This document shows, in pieces, positions 32,815-40,009 of a stretch of 64,000 bases of DNA; position 1 is the first letter of the stretch, and each line of letters begins with the position of its first letter. This DNA comes from Paenibacillus sambharensis. Lineage in GTDB: Bacteria; Bacillota; Bacilli; Paenibacillales; Paenibacillaceae. The translations under genes were made by a program, and so were the position numbers. The DNA lies in the NCBI RefSeq assembly GCF_003233845.1, contig NZ_QKRB01000057.1, positions 1 to 64,000 of the forward strand, read 5' to 3'. Below the pieces are notes generated by a model. It did not search any database. It saw only the letters and a list, made by a program, of their open reading frames with translations, and was not told where the DNA came from.

Positions 32815-32931
32815 AACCAGGGGAGCTGGGCAGGCCGGCTGAGAGGGTATCCCGTAGAGAAGCGCGACGAATGATACCGACCCTTATACCTGATCTGGGT
32901 AATGCCAGCGTAGGAAAGATGGCGGTACAGC
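32815..32931 (+). promoter_or_regulatory. TPP riboswitch (THI element)
   Basis: The two signature blocks are present: CTGAGAGGG (32840-32848) and, further on, ACCTGATCTGGGTAATGCCA followed by GCGTAGGAAA. The variable P3 arm lies between them (32849-32880). Thiamine pyrophosphate binding should fold the downstream terminator at 33001-33030 and stop transcription of thiY and the genes after it. Confidence 0.96.
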
Positions 32932-33000
32932 CGCCGCAGGGCTTCCGCATGCGAAGAAGGCTTTCGCGGCAGCAGTCTCCTGATGAATACGTGAACACGG

Positions 33001-33030
33001 CGTCTCCCGGATCGGGAGACGTCTTTTTTT
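33001..33030 (+). terminator. Riboswitch-controlled terminator
   Basis: CGTCTCCCG (33001-33009) pairs with CGGGAGACG (33013-33021) and is followed by TCTTTTTTT. It stands between the TPP aptamer and thiY, 47 bases before the gene. Confidence 0.88.
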
Positions 33031-33076
33031 GCATGGGTTGTCGAGACAAGCTTACAAGACAGAGAGGGGAAACAGC

Positions 33077-34141
33077 ATGCTGTACGGGAAGAAGCTTAAG
33101 GGAATGAAATGGGGTCTGGCACTGCTGGCACTGATGCTGCTGATGGCAGGCTGCGGCGGGAATTCGGGCGGAGGCAATACGGCCGGAGAGAATACAGGCG
33201 AGGGCAATGCGCAGCAGGAGCAGCAGGGGGAAGCGGACAAGCCGCTGACGAAGGTGCGTGTCGTGCTGGACTGGACGCCGAATACGAATCACACAGGTCT
33301 GTATGTAGCGCGTGACAAGGGATTCTTCCGTGATCACGGCCTTGATGTAGAGATCGTTCAGCCGGGTGAGGGCGGGGCCGAGCAGATGGTTGCCACAGGC
33401 AGCGCGGAATTTGGCGTGAGCTACCAGGAGCAGCTGACGATGGCACGCACGAACGGGGTGCCGGTCGTATCGGTAGCGGCGGTTATTCAGCACAATACAT
33501 CCGGATTTGCTTCGCCTGAAGCGCTGAACATCAAGTCGCCGAAGGATTTTGAAGGCAAGACCTACGGCGGATGGGGCGCGCCGGTGGAAGAGGCCGTAAT
33601 TGACTCGCTGATGCAGCAGGAGGGCGCCGATGTGTCGAAGGTCGATATCGTCAGCGTAGGCGATGCAGACTTCTTCACGGCAATTGAGCGTGACATTGAT
33701 TTTCAGTGGATCTATTACGGCTGGACAGGCGTTGAAGCCGAGCTGCGCGGCGAGAAGCTGAACATGGTGTACCTGACCGATTACAGCGACAAGCTGGATT
33801 ATTATACGCCTGTGCTGGCGACAAGCGAGCAGCTAATTGCCGACAATCCGGACCTTGTTCGCGCATTTGTGGCGGGTGCCTCGGAGGGCTACCTCTATGC
33901 GATCCAGAATCCGGAGGAAGCAGCTGATATTCTGGTTGCCGCAGAGCCGGATCTGAACGCCGAGCTGGTTCGCGCCAGCCAGAAGTGGCTGAGCCCGAAA
34001 TACCAGGACGATGCCGCGCGCTGGGGCGAGCAGAAGCTGGAGGTATGGCAGGGCTATGCCGAGTGGATGACCGAGCATGGCGTGCTGGAGGGCGAGTTTA
34101 ATGCGGAGCAGGCGTTTACGAACGAGTTCCTGCCCGAGTAA
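33077..34141 (+). CDS. thiY: Thiamine-precursor ABC transporter, substrate-binding lipoprotein ThiY
   Basis: An NMT1/THI5-like periplasmic-type binding protein that captures a pyrimidine precursor of thiamine, such as formylaminopyrimidine, at the cell surface. The signal peptide has a lipobox ending LLMAGC (Cys at about residue 25), followed by a Gly/Gln/Glu-rich linker. The core begins KVRVVLDWTPNTNHTGLYVA and includes EIVQPGEGGAEQMVATGSAE. The 354-residue start at 33077 follows GAGGGGAAACAGC. It is the first gene after the TPP riboswitch, and ThiX and ThiZ follow. Confidence 0.93.
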   Translation: MLYGKKLKGMKWGLALLALMLLMAGCGGNSGGGNTAGENTGEGNAQQEQQGEADKPLTKVRVVLDWTPNTNHTGLYVARDKGFFRDHGLDVEIVQPGEGGAEQMVATGSAEFGVSYQEQLTMARTNGVPVVSVAAVIQHNTSGFASPEALNIKSPKDFEGKTYGGWGAPVEEAVIDSLMQQEGADVSKVDIVSVGDADFFTAIERDIDFQWIYYGWTGVEAELRGEKLNMVYLTDYSDKLDYYTPVLATSEQLIADNPDLVRAFVAGASEGYLYAIQNPEEAADILVAAEPDLNAELVRASQKWLSPKYQDDAARWGEQKLEVWQGYAEWMTEHGVLEGEFNAEQAFTNEFLPE

Positions 34142-34202
34142 GAGCAGAATGCCGCAACGCGCACGGGCGCTTGGGCAGACGGTGGATGGGAGAGATGGAT
34201 GA

Positions 34203-34505
34203 ATGGCAAATGCACTTCTTAGTATACAGATTATTCCGCGCACGCCTGGCGGTGAGGATGTCATTCCTTATGTAGACCGGGCGATTGATATCATTAAGGC
34301 GTCTCGGCTGCCGTATCGCGTAAGCCCGCTGGAGACTACCATCGAAGGCGACATGGACGTGCTGCTGACGCTTGTCAAGGATATGAATGAGGCAATGGGA
34401 GAAATGGGCTGTCCGTCGGTCATCTCCCAGGTTAAGCTGTACTACAATCCGAAAGAGGGCGCTTCGATGGGCCGTCTGCTGGAGAAGTATCCCGATGGGC
34501 AGTAA
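34203..34505 (+). CDS. Thiamine-binding protein (YqgV/MTH1187 family)
   Basis: A 100-residue ferredoxin-like protein of the DUF77/MTH1187 family. These proteins, and the related YkoF of B. subtilis, bind thiamine or its pyrimidine part. It contains ALLSIQIIPRTPGGEDVIPY, SPLETTIEGDMD and VISQVKLYYNPKEG. No signal peptide is seen, so it is cytoplasmic. Its position between thiY and thiX in a TPP-controlled operon supports a role in holding incoming pyrimidine or thiamine. It overlaps the thiX start by 11 bases. Confidence 0.88.
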   Translation: MANALLSIQIIPRTPGGEDVIPYVDRAIDIIKASRLPYRVSPLETTIEGDMDVLLTLVKDMNEAMGEMGCPSVISQVKLYYNPKEGASMGRLLEKYPDGQ

Positions 34506-35277
34506 GCTACGCAGAGGATGGCCGCCGCTGGCGGTCATCCTCCTTTTCCTTCTTGCCTGGCAGGGCGTAGTCATGTACGGCGGCATCAAGCCTTATCTGC
34601 TGCCTTCGCCGGTTCAGGTTGTACAGGAAGCGCTGTCGGACAAGGTATGGCCGCGTCTTGTCGAGCATACGCTGGCGACGGCACAGCGGACGCTGCTTGG
34701 GCTCTCTCTGGGCACGGCAGCGGGTATTGTGCTCTCCATGCTGCTGCATCTGGTTCCTGGTGCGCGCAGGGGCCTGTCCCCGATGCTGATCCTGTCGCAG
34801 AATATTCCGATTATCGTGCTTGGCCCGCTGCTGATGATCTGGCTCGGCTTCGGCGAGCTGCCCAAAATCGTTCTCATTGTTCTGGTATGCTTCTTTCCGG
34901 TCACGGTGGCAATGATGACCGGGCTTCGCCAGAGCGACCCGCGGCTGGCCAACTATCTGGCAATGATTGGGGCGGGGAGATGGACGATGTTCCGGCGTCT
35001 GGAGCTTCCAGGAGCGGTGCCTTATCTGTTCTCGGGCATGAAAATAGCGGCCGCCTACAGCGTAACATCGGCCATAGTAGCCGAGTGGCTTGGGGCGAAG
35101 AGTGGCCTTGGCTATTTCATCAAGCTGTCGGCAAGCGGCTTCTTCACGGCGCGTGTGCTTGCGGCAACTGGCATTATCGTGCTGTTCAGCCTGCTGTTGT
35201 ATATGCTTGTGGCCGCGGCCGAGCGCTGGTTTGTCCGGTGGAAGCCGCAGGGAGAAGGAGGGGGGCTGCAGCCATGA
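34495..35277 (+). CDS. thiX: Thiamine-precursor ABC transporter permease ThiX
   Basis: A 260-residue permease with about six transmembrane helices and the cytoplasmic EAA loop (LANYLAMIGAGRWTMFRRLELPGA, seen as MIGAGRWTMFRRLELPGA). The start at 34495 overlaps the previous gene, with GGAG ten bases before, and gives MGSKLRRGWPPLAVILLFL. A longer open frame from 34387 is only the shifted reading of the preceding gene. It forms a transporter with ThiY and ThiZ, and its stop overlaps the thiZ ATG. Confidence 0.92.
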   Translation: MGSKLRRGWPPLAVILLFLLAWQGVVMYGGIKPYLLPSPVQVVQEALSDKVWPRLVEHTLATAQRTLLGLSLGTAAGIVLSMLLHLVPGARRGLSPMLILSQNIPIIVLGPLLMIWLGFGELPKIVLIVLVCFFPVTVAMMTGLRQSDPRLANYLAMIGAGRWTMFRRLELPGAVPYLFSGMKIAAAYSVTSAIVAEWLGAKSGLGYFIKLSASGFFTARVLAATGIIVLFSLLLYMLVAAAERWFVRWKPQGEGGGLQP

Positions 35278-36050
35278 CAGAGCATGCGCTGGACATACGC
35301 AGTGTAAGCAAGCAGTTTGACGGCATGCCGGTTCTGGACAATGTGTCTATCACGGTGTCCGAAGGCGAGTTTGTCGCCCTGCTTGGTCCCTCGGGCAGCG
35401 GGAAGAGCACGCTGTTTCAGATGATTGGCGGCATCATGAGACCGGAGGCGGGAGATATCATGGTCTCGGGCAGGCAGGTGACCGGTGAGCGCGGGAATAT
35501 CGCGTATATGCCGCAGCAGGCGTCGCTGCTGCCGTGGCGGACGGTAGCTGCCAATGTGGAGCTGGCGCTGGAGATCGGCGGTGTCCCGAAGGCAGCGGCA
35601 CGGAAGGAGACCAGGCAGTGGCTTGCCCGCGTCGGTCTCGGCGAATATGCGGACGCTTATCCGCATGTGCTCTCTGGCGGGATGCAGCAGCGGGTTTCGT
35701 TCATCCGCGCGCTGCTCAGTCCGCAGCCGCTGATGTGTCTCGACGAGCCGTTCGGCGCGCTTGATGCGCTGACGCGGATGCAGATGCAGCAGTGGCTGCT
35801 GTCGATCTGGGAAGAGAACCGCCGCTCGGTGCTGCTCGTTACCCACAGCATTGAGGAGGCGCTGCTGCTGTCTGACCGGATTGTGGTGCTGTCGGCCAAG
35901 CCTGCTTCTGTGCTGCGGGAGATTCCAGTACCATTCGACAGGCCTCGCGATGAGCGGCTGTGGAGTACGCCGCTGTTCAACGAAATGAAGGAGCAGATCT
36001 ATGAGCTGCTTAAGCCCGCGAATGGGACGGCAGATACGGGAAGAGCTTGA
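35274..36050 (+). CDS. thiZ: Thiamine-precursor ABC transporter ATPase ThiZ
   Basis: A 258-residue ABC ATPase with Walker A GPSGSGKST, Q-loop YMPQQASLLPWR, signature LSGGMQQR, Walker B LMCLDEPFGALDAL and the H-loop in LLVTHSIEEAL. It belongs to the nitrate/taurine/thiamine subfamily of importers that work with NMT1-like binding proteins. The ATG at 35274 follows GGAGAAGGAGGGGGG and overlaps the thiX stop; an open frame from 34518 is out of phase with thiX and not real. Its end precedes the TatD-family gene by 40 bases. Confidence 0.94.
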   Translation: MTEHALDIRSVSKQFDGMPVLDNVSITVSEGEFVALLGPSGSGKSTLFQMIGGIMRPEAGDIMVSGRQVTGERGNIAYMPQQASLLPWRTVAANVELALEIGGVPKAAARKETRQWLARVGLGEYADAYPHVLSGGMQQRVSFIRALLSPQPLMCLDEPFGALDALTRMQMQQWLLSIWEENRRSVLLVTHSIEEALLLSDRIVVLSAKPASVLREIPVPFDRPRDERLWSTPLFNEMKEQIYELLKPANGTADTGRA

Positions 36051-36090
36051 GGCAGGATGGGAGAATGAACGGGCGAAGGGGGAGTGCAGA

Positions 36091-36912
36091 GTGGCAGCAT
36101 CACGGATGAATGCCGGCTTTGCGTGGATTGATGCGCATATTCACTTGGATGCCTACAGGGATGATGAGCGGGATGGACTGCTGCAGCATGCTGCGGCTGC
36201 TGGTATGGAGGCGGTCGTAGCGGTATCAATGAACCTGGAGTCGTGCAGGGCAACACGGCAGCTGGCGTTAGCTTGGCCCGGACAAGTGATGCCGGCCTAC
36301 GGCTACCATCCGGAGCAGGCGGTTCCGGATGAAGCGCAGACGGAACGTCTTACAGCATGGATCCGGGAACGCCACCAGGCTGGCGAACGTTTTGCAATCG
36401 GGGAGGTTGGCCTTCCTTATTACAGACGGACAGAAGCGGCAGCGGCAGGAGAGAGGTTCGACGAACAGCCTTATCTGCAGCTGCTTGAGCGGTTTATCCG
36501 GCTTGCAGCCGAGCTGGACCGGCCTGTCGTGCTGCATGCTGTCTATGAGGATGCTGCTAAAGCCTGCGATATGCTGGAGCGCTGCGGGGTAAGAAGGGCG
36601 CATTTTCACTGGTTCAAGGGGCCGGCAGAGACGGTCGCAAGAATGGCCGCAGCCGGGTACTATGTGTCCATCACGCCCGATGTCCGCTATGAAGCGGAGA
36701 TTCAGGCATTGGTGAGGCAGTACCCGCTGACACAGCTGATGGTCGAGACGGATGGGCCGTGGCCGTTTGAAGGACAGTATGCGGGGCGGCGGACGACGCC
36801 GGCCATGGCGGCCGATGTGGTCGCCGAAATCGCTGCGCTAAAGGGTCAGCCGCTTCCCGAAACAGCTGCGGTTTTGCTGCAGGGCACGAAGGCTTTTTAC
36901 GGAATCGGCTGA
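36091..36912 (+). CDS. TatD-family metal-dependent hydrolase in the thiamine operon
   Basis: A 273-residue TIM-barrel amidohydrolase-like protein of the TatD family. All expected metal ligands are present: DAHIHLD (two His), GEVGLPYY (Glu), VVLHAVY (His), AHFHWFKG (His) and VETDGPWP (Asp). The GTG start at 36091 has AAGGGGGAG six bases upstream; frames starting earlier lie inside thiZ. It is cotranscribed with thiYXZ under the TPP riboswitch, so it may process the imported pyrimidine, for example by removing a formyl group. That role is inference, since most TatD proteins are nucleases. Confidence 0.85.
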   Translation: MAASRMNAGFAWIDAHIHLDAYRDDERDGLLQHAAAAGMEAVVAVSMNLESCRATRQLALAWPGQVMPAYGYHPEQAVPDEAQTERLTAWIRERHQAGERFAIGEVGLPYYRRTEAAAAGERFDEQPYLQLLERFIRLAAELDRPVVLHAVYEDAAKACDMLERCGVRRAHFHWFKGPAETVARMAAAGYYVSITPDVRYEAEIQALVRQYPLTQLMVETDGPWPFEGQYAGRRTTPAMAADVVAEIAALKGQPLPETAAVLLQGTKAFYGIG

Positions 36913-36977
36913 CAGTTACCCGTTGGTGGCGGCGGCACACCGTGCGGGGGTGACAGCCGCCTGCCCGCCTGTCCCGG

Positions 36978-37199
36978 CTATTTCAGGAACAGGCGGACAA
37001 GGTAGGCTGCCAGGGAAAGCACGACGCTAATGATGATGCAGGTGACAATCGGGAAGTAAAACTTTATATTCTCTTTCTCGATGGCAATGTCGCCCGGCAG
37101 TCTGCCCAGAGGAATATACCTGCCGATGAGCATCCATAGCAATCCCACAGCAAAGAGAATGGCTCCGAGCATCATTAACAGCTTAGGCACCTGATTCAT
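36978..37199 (-). CDS. DUF2905 membrane protein
   Basis: A 73-residue protein with two transmembrane helices (about 5-26 and 46-70) separated by the family motif IPLGRLPGDIAIEKENIKFYFP. DUF2905 proteins have no known function. The frame is open to 37331, but GGAGGG is nine bases upstream of the ATG at 37199, giving MNQVPKLLMMLGAILFAVG. The gene opposes the thiamine operon and is divergent from the LysR-like gene. Confidence 0.88.
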   Translation of the reverse strand: MNQVPKLLMMLGAILFAVGLLWMLIGRYIPLGRLPGDIAIEKENIKFYFPIVTCIIISVVLSLAAYLVRLFLK

Positions 37200-37335
37200 G
37201 ATGATCATCCCTCCTTTGTTATTAAGGATAGCGGAAGCAGCATGGCAATGCCAAGCCCGGCCGAAAGGCTCGTTAATGTGGAACAGTGCTGCGGCCGCAG
37301 GCAAGCAGCGCAGTACCATGCAATGCATCATTACA

Positions 37336-37364
37336 TTGACACACTAAAGCGATAATGATAATCT
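37336..37364 (+). promoter_or_regulatory. Promoter of the orphan LysR domain gene
   Basis: A perfect TTGACA (37336-37341) and TAATCT (37359-37364) are 17 bases apart. The -10 lies within the Fur box. Confidence 0.7.
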
Positions 37365-37370
37365 TTATCA
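37356..37370. promoter_or_regulatory. Fur box
   Basis: TGATAATCTTTATCA matches the Bacillus 7-1-7 Fur box TGATAATNATTATCA at 13 of 14 positions. With the preceding bases it also gives 18 of 19 matches to the classical GATAATGATAATCATTATC. It covers the -10 of the promoter, so iron-loaded Fur should repress. PerR or Zur boxes differ at the second base from each end. Confidence 0.82.
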
Positions 37371-37413
37371 CTATAAGAGTGGTCGGGACTCTATCGAGCG
37401 AGGTGTACAGTTA

Positions 37414-37698
37414 ATGAAAGCATTGGACCGGTTTCAAACGTTCATCGCGCTGGCTGAATGCAGGTCTTATACGGAAACAGCGAGACGGCTGTATTGTTCT
37501 CAGCCCACGATAACGAACCATATCCAGCAGCTGGAGGAGCTGTATCAAGTGCAGCTGTTTGAACGCAGCGGCAGGTCGGTCAGATTGACGGTACAGGGCA
37601 AGGTGCTGCTTGAATATGCCAAGCAGGTTATGGACCTGCTGGATGAAGCTGCCTTACAGCTGCAAAGTTTGGGGAAAAACGGTGACAAGCTGGCCTGA
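37414..37698 (+). CDS. Stand-alone LysR-type DNA-binding domain
   Basis: A 94-residue protein consisting of only the winged helix-turn-helix and linker helix of LysR regulators: RFQTFIALAECRSYTETARR, QPTITNHIQQLEELYQVQLF and LTVQGKVLLEYAKQ. Normal LysR proteins have about 300 residues with an effector-binding domain, which is absent. The stop is followed by another gene, with no trace of the missing domain in any frame. The ATG has GAGGTG nine bases before it, and the promoter carries a Fur box. It may be a real short regulator or a decayed gene kept under iron control. Confidence 0.85.
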   Translation: MKALDRFQTFIALAECRSYTETARRLYCSQPTITNHIQQLEELYQVQLFERSGRSVRLTVQGKVLLEYAKQVMDLLDEAALQLQSLGKNGDKLA

Positions 37699-37755
37699 CG
37701 CATGATAAACTGATAACTGCAGGAAACGACATTAAATACCAGAGATGAGGTATAA

Positions 37756-38052
37756 ATGATAATGAAGAAACAGGGCTATCTCTTCGTCGGTATCCTGGTT
37801 GGGGCTGCAATCAGCTTCAGTCTCAGCGCGTATGGTGCCGAAACAAGTCTTGTCGGCAAGAAGATCCAGGGCGAGAAGGATCTGGTCATCCAGTATGAAC
37901 CAGCCGGCAAGGTCATCATCGTAGACGGCCGAAGCTATGCGCCGGTTCGTCTGGTTGGAGAGTCCGCTGGCTATGATGTAGCCTATACAGGCAAGCAGGT
38001 TATTATGGTTAAGCCGGGGGCTGATCCAACCCAGTCGTCGAAAGCGGAATAG
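37756..38052 (+). CDS. Small secreted stalk-domain protein
   Basis: A 98-residue protein with a signal peptide (about 1-29, FVGILVGAAISFSLSAYGAE) and one copper-amine-oxidase N-terminal-like stalk module (KVIIVDGRSYAPVRLVGES, then VAYTGKQVIMV). Such modules are common in Paenibacillus cell-surface proteins, usually next to larger domains, but here it stands alone. The ATG at 37756 has GATGAGG at six bases. It is 57 bases after the LysR-domain gene and may be cotranscribed from the Fur-controlled promoter. Function unknown. Confidence 0.82.
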   Translation: MIMKKQGYLFVGILVGAAISFSLSAYGAETSLVGKKIQGEKDLVIQYEPAGKVIIVDGRSYAPVRLVGESAGYDVAYTGKQVIMVKPGADPTQSSKAE

Positions 38053-38133
38053 CGGCGGCGACTGGCTTCGACGGGTTCATCCAGGAGATAATGCTGCGGC
38101 CATTATAGGATAGTCTAATACAGTTGCAGCCGG

Positions 38134-38190
38134 AACTCCCGGAGGGCCGTAATTCGCAGCAGCGGATTACGGCCCTCCGGGAGTTTTTTT
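38134..38190 (+). terminator. Strong terminator after the stalk-domain gene
   Basis: A perfect 20-bp stem has its left arm at 38134-38153 (AACTCCCGGAGGGCC...) and its right arm at 38166-38185, closing a 12-base loop. It is followed by seven T. Confidence 0.9.
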
Positions 38191-38285
38191 GTCATGCCAT
38201 CTGTAACGGTACAAGGGATGCGTCAGCGGCCGCCCACTCCGCTTGGCCCGGACAGTCATAAGCTGTTCGGAGAGGAGGAATGCAG

Positions 38286-38624
38286 ATGGCGAAATACCGG
38301 ATTATCGTGGATCTGTCCGACCGCAAGCTCTATCTGCTGGAGGGTGACCGGGTAGAGCGGCAGTATCCTGTAGGGATCGGCAGGACGGCTACGGAGACCC
38401 CTCAGGGAGAATTTACGATTGTCAACAAGCAGGAGAATCCCGGCGGCCCGTTCGGTGCTTTCTGGATGGGTTTGTCCAAGCCCCATTACGGCATACACGG
38501 TACCAATGACCCTTCATCGATTGGGAAAGAAGTGTCACATGGCTGTATCCGGATGCATAACGGGGATGTGCTGGAGCTGTCAAAGCTCGTAAGCGTAGGC
38601 ACGGCAGTTACGATTAGGCCTTGA
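38286..38624 (+). CDS. L,D-transpeptidase (YkuD domain)
   Basis: A 112-residue enzyme made of a bare YkuD domain. It should form or edit peptidoglycan cross-links, or anchor proteins. The active-site signature is intact, with [13 protein letters not shown] and SHGCIRM providing His and Cys. There is no LysM domain or clear signal peptide, unlike B. subtilis YkuD, though short forms are found in spores. The ATG at 38286 is seven bases after AGGAGG; an ATG at 38280 is too close. Neighbours are separated by terminators. Confidence 0.9.
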   Translation: MAKYRIIVDLSDRKLYLLEGDRVERQYPVGIGRTATETPQGEFTIVNKQENPGGPFGAFWMGLSKPHYGIHGTNDPSSIGKEVSHGCIRMHNGDVLELSKLVSVGTAVTIRP

Positions 38625-38650
38625 GAGAGGCGCATGGGCATAAAAAAATC

Positions 38651-38673
38651 GGGACCCCTTTCGGGGTCCCTTT
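38651..38673. terminator. Hairpin terminator after the L,D-transpeptidase
   Basis: GGGACCCC (38651-38658) pairs with GGGGTCCC (38663-38670) around TTTC. The T-run is short on the plus strand and long on the minus strand. The remaining sequence up to 38859 shows no supported gene. Confidence 0.65.
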
Positions 38674-38859
38674 CATGGGAGAGGAGAAACCGGACGAAGA
38701 GCTTATGGGGAAACGTAAGTCTTCTCCGCGGTTGTCTACGGCATCTCTCGACGCCGATAATGTAAGGATGGCCGGAGACGGCCAGTTTTATACATATTCT
38801 CTTCAAAAAAATAAAAAGCCGCAGGAAAAGGCATGGATATGCGCTGTCATGGCTGGCGC

Positions 38860-38887
38860 TTGCGCGGCGTGCAAAATATGGTACGAT
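38860..38887 (+). promoter_or_regulatory. Probable promoter of rsmD-coaD
   Basis: TTGCGC and TACGAT are 16 bases apart, with an extended TGG before the -10. It lies 38 bases upstream of rsmD. Confidence 0.45.
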
Positions 38888-38924
38888 AGCTAAGACAGCG
38901 AGCAGCAGGCAAGGGGGTAATATT

Positions 38925-39518
38925 GTGAGAGTAATTGCGGGCGAAGCCAGAGGACGGAGCTTGAAGGCGGTCCCGGGCAGCCATACACGTCCGACCACAG
39001 ATAAAGTGAAGGAAGCCATGTTCAGCATGATCGGGCCATTCTTCGAAGGAGGAACGGCGCTGGACCTGTTTGCGGGAACAGGCGGGCTGGGCATTGAAGC
39101 GCTCAGCCGCGGCATGGAGCTCGCGATCTTCGTGGACAGCGACAGGCGGAGCGTGGAGATTATAAAATCCAATATGGAAGCAGCACGTATGACCGAGCAC
39201 GCGGAGATATACTGCAACACGGCCGAACGTGCCATCCGCACCCTGGAGAAGCGGGATATCCGGTTCGATCTGGTATTTCTTGATCCGCCTTACCGGATGA
39301 AGAATGCGGACGAGCTGATGCTGGAGCTGGCGGCCCGGGGCCTGCTTGCGGAGGATGCAACCCTGGTCGTTGAGCATGAATCAGGATTTCGCTACCCTGA
39401 GACATTCGGAGATTTTCAGCAGCGCAGACTAGCTCTGTACGGTGAAACAGCAGTGGCAATATATCACTATGGGCCGATTGGCGGCGAGAGAGGCGGCATG
39501 GCAGATGATGGAGAATGA
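38925..39518 (+). CDS. rsmD: 16S rRNA (guanine-966-N2)-methyltransferase RsmD
   Basis: Methylates G966 of 16S r[34 protein letters not shown], the SAM-binding [18 protein letters not shown] and the catalytic DPPY (in [10 protein letters not shown]) are all present. Translation begins at GTG with AAGGGGG upstream, for 197 residues, slightly longer than B. subtilis YlbH. It overlaps the start of coaD, the same pair as in B. subtilis and many Firmicutes. Confidence 0.94.
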   Translation: MRVIAGEARGRSLKAVPGSHTRPTTDKVKEAMFSMIGPFFEGGTALDLFAGTGGLGIEALSRGMELAIFVDSDRRSVEIIKSNMEAARMTEHAEIYCNTAERAIRTLEKRDIRFDLVFLDPPYRMKNADELMLELAARGLLAEDATLVVEHESGFRYPETFGDFQQRRLALYGETAVAIYHYGPIGGERGGMADDGE

Positions 39519-40005
39519 ATGTCCCCAGCGAATCGCGGTTTACCCGGGGAGCTTTGACCCGGTAACATTAGGGCATCTGGATATTATACAGCGCGCGTCG
39601 AAGCAGTTCGACCGTTTGATCGTGGCTGTCCTTAACAATACAAGCAAGAATCCGCTGTTCTCAGTGGAAGAGCGCAAGATGCTGCTTGCCCAGGTAACAC
39701 GGAGCATGCCGAATGTGGAAATTGACAGCTTCCGGGATCTGCTGGTCCGCTACATGCAGAGCAGACAGGCTAACGTTATTATCAGGGGAATCCGCTCGGT
39801 GTCGGATTTTGAATATGAGCTCCAGCTTGCTTCAACGAACCATCAGCTGGACAGTGAGATTGAGACAATCTTTATGATGACCAATCCGAAGTTTTCTTAC
39901 TTAAGCTCAAGCATCGTCAAGGAAATCGCCAGGTTTCAGGGCAATGTGCATGATTTGGTACCGGCTGAGGTTGAGGCTGCACTGCTGGACAAATACCGGG
40001 AATAG
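39505..40005 (+). CDS. coaD: Phosphopantetheine adenylyltransferase
   Basis: Converts phosphopantetheine to dephospho-CoA. The nucleotidyltransferase motif [11 protein letters not shown] is near residue 12, followed by [16 protein letters not shown] and SSSIVKEIA. The start is one of two adjacent ATGs (39505 or 39508) and overlaps the end of rsmD; earlier in-frame starts would add residues not found in the family. With 166 residues it is full length. Together with coaBC at 3.2 kb this window holds most of the later CoA pathway. Confidence 0.94.
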   Translation: MMENECPQRIAVYPGSFDPVTLGHLDIIQRASKQFDRLIVAVLNNTSKNPLFSVEERKMLLAQVTRSMPNVEIDSFRDLLVRYMQSRQANVIIRGIRSVSDFEYELQLASTNHQLDSEIETIFMMTNPKFSYLSSSIVKEIARFQGNVHDLVPAEVEAALLDKYRE

Positions 40006-40009
40006 GAAG

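Noticed and set aside
34387-35273. Upstream extensions of the thiX and thiZ frames
   Set aside because: The extensions overlap the preceding genes out of frame. The chosen starts have strong ribosome binding sites and ATGA or 11-base overlaps.
38621-38893. 90-codon frame between the L,D-transpeptidase and rsmD
   Set aside because: It runs through a terminator hairpin, has no clear ribosome binding site and looks like chance coding.
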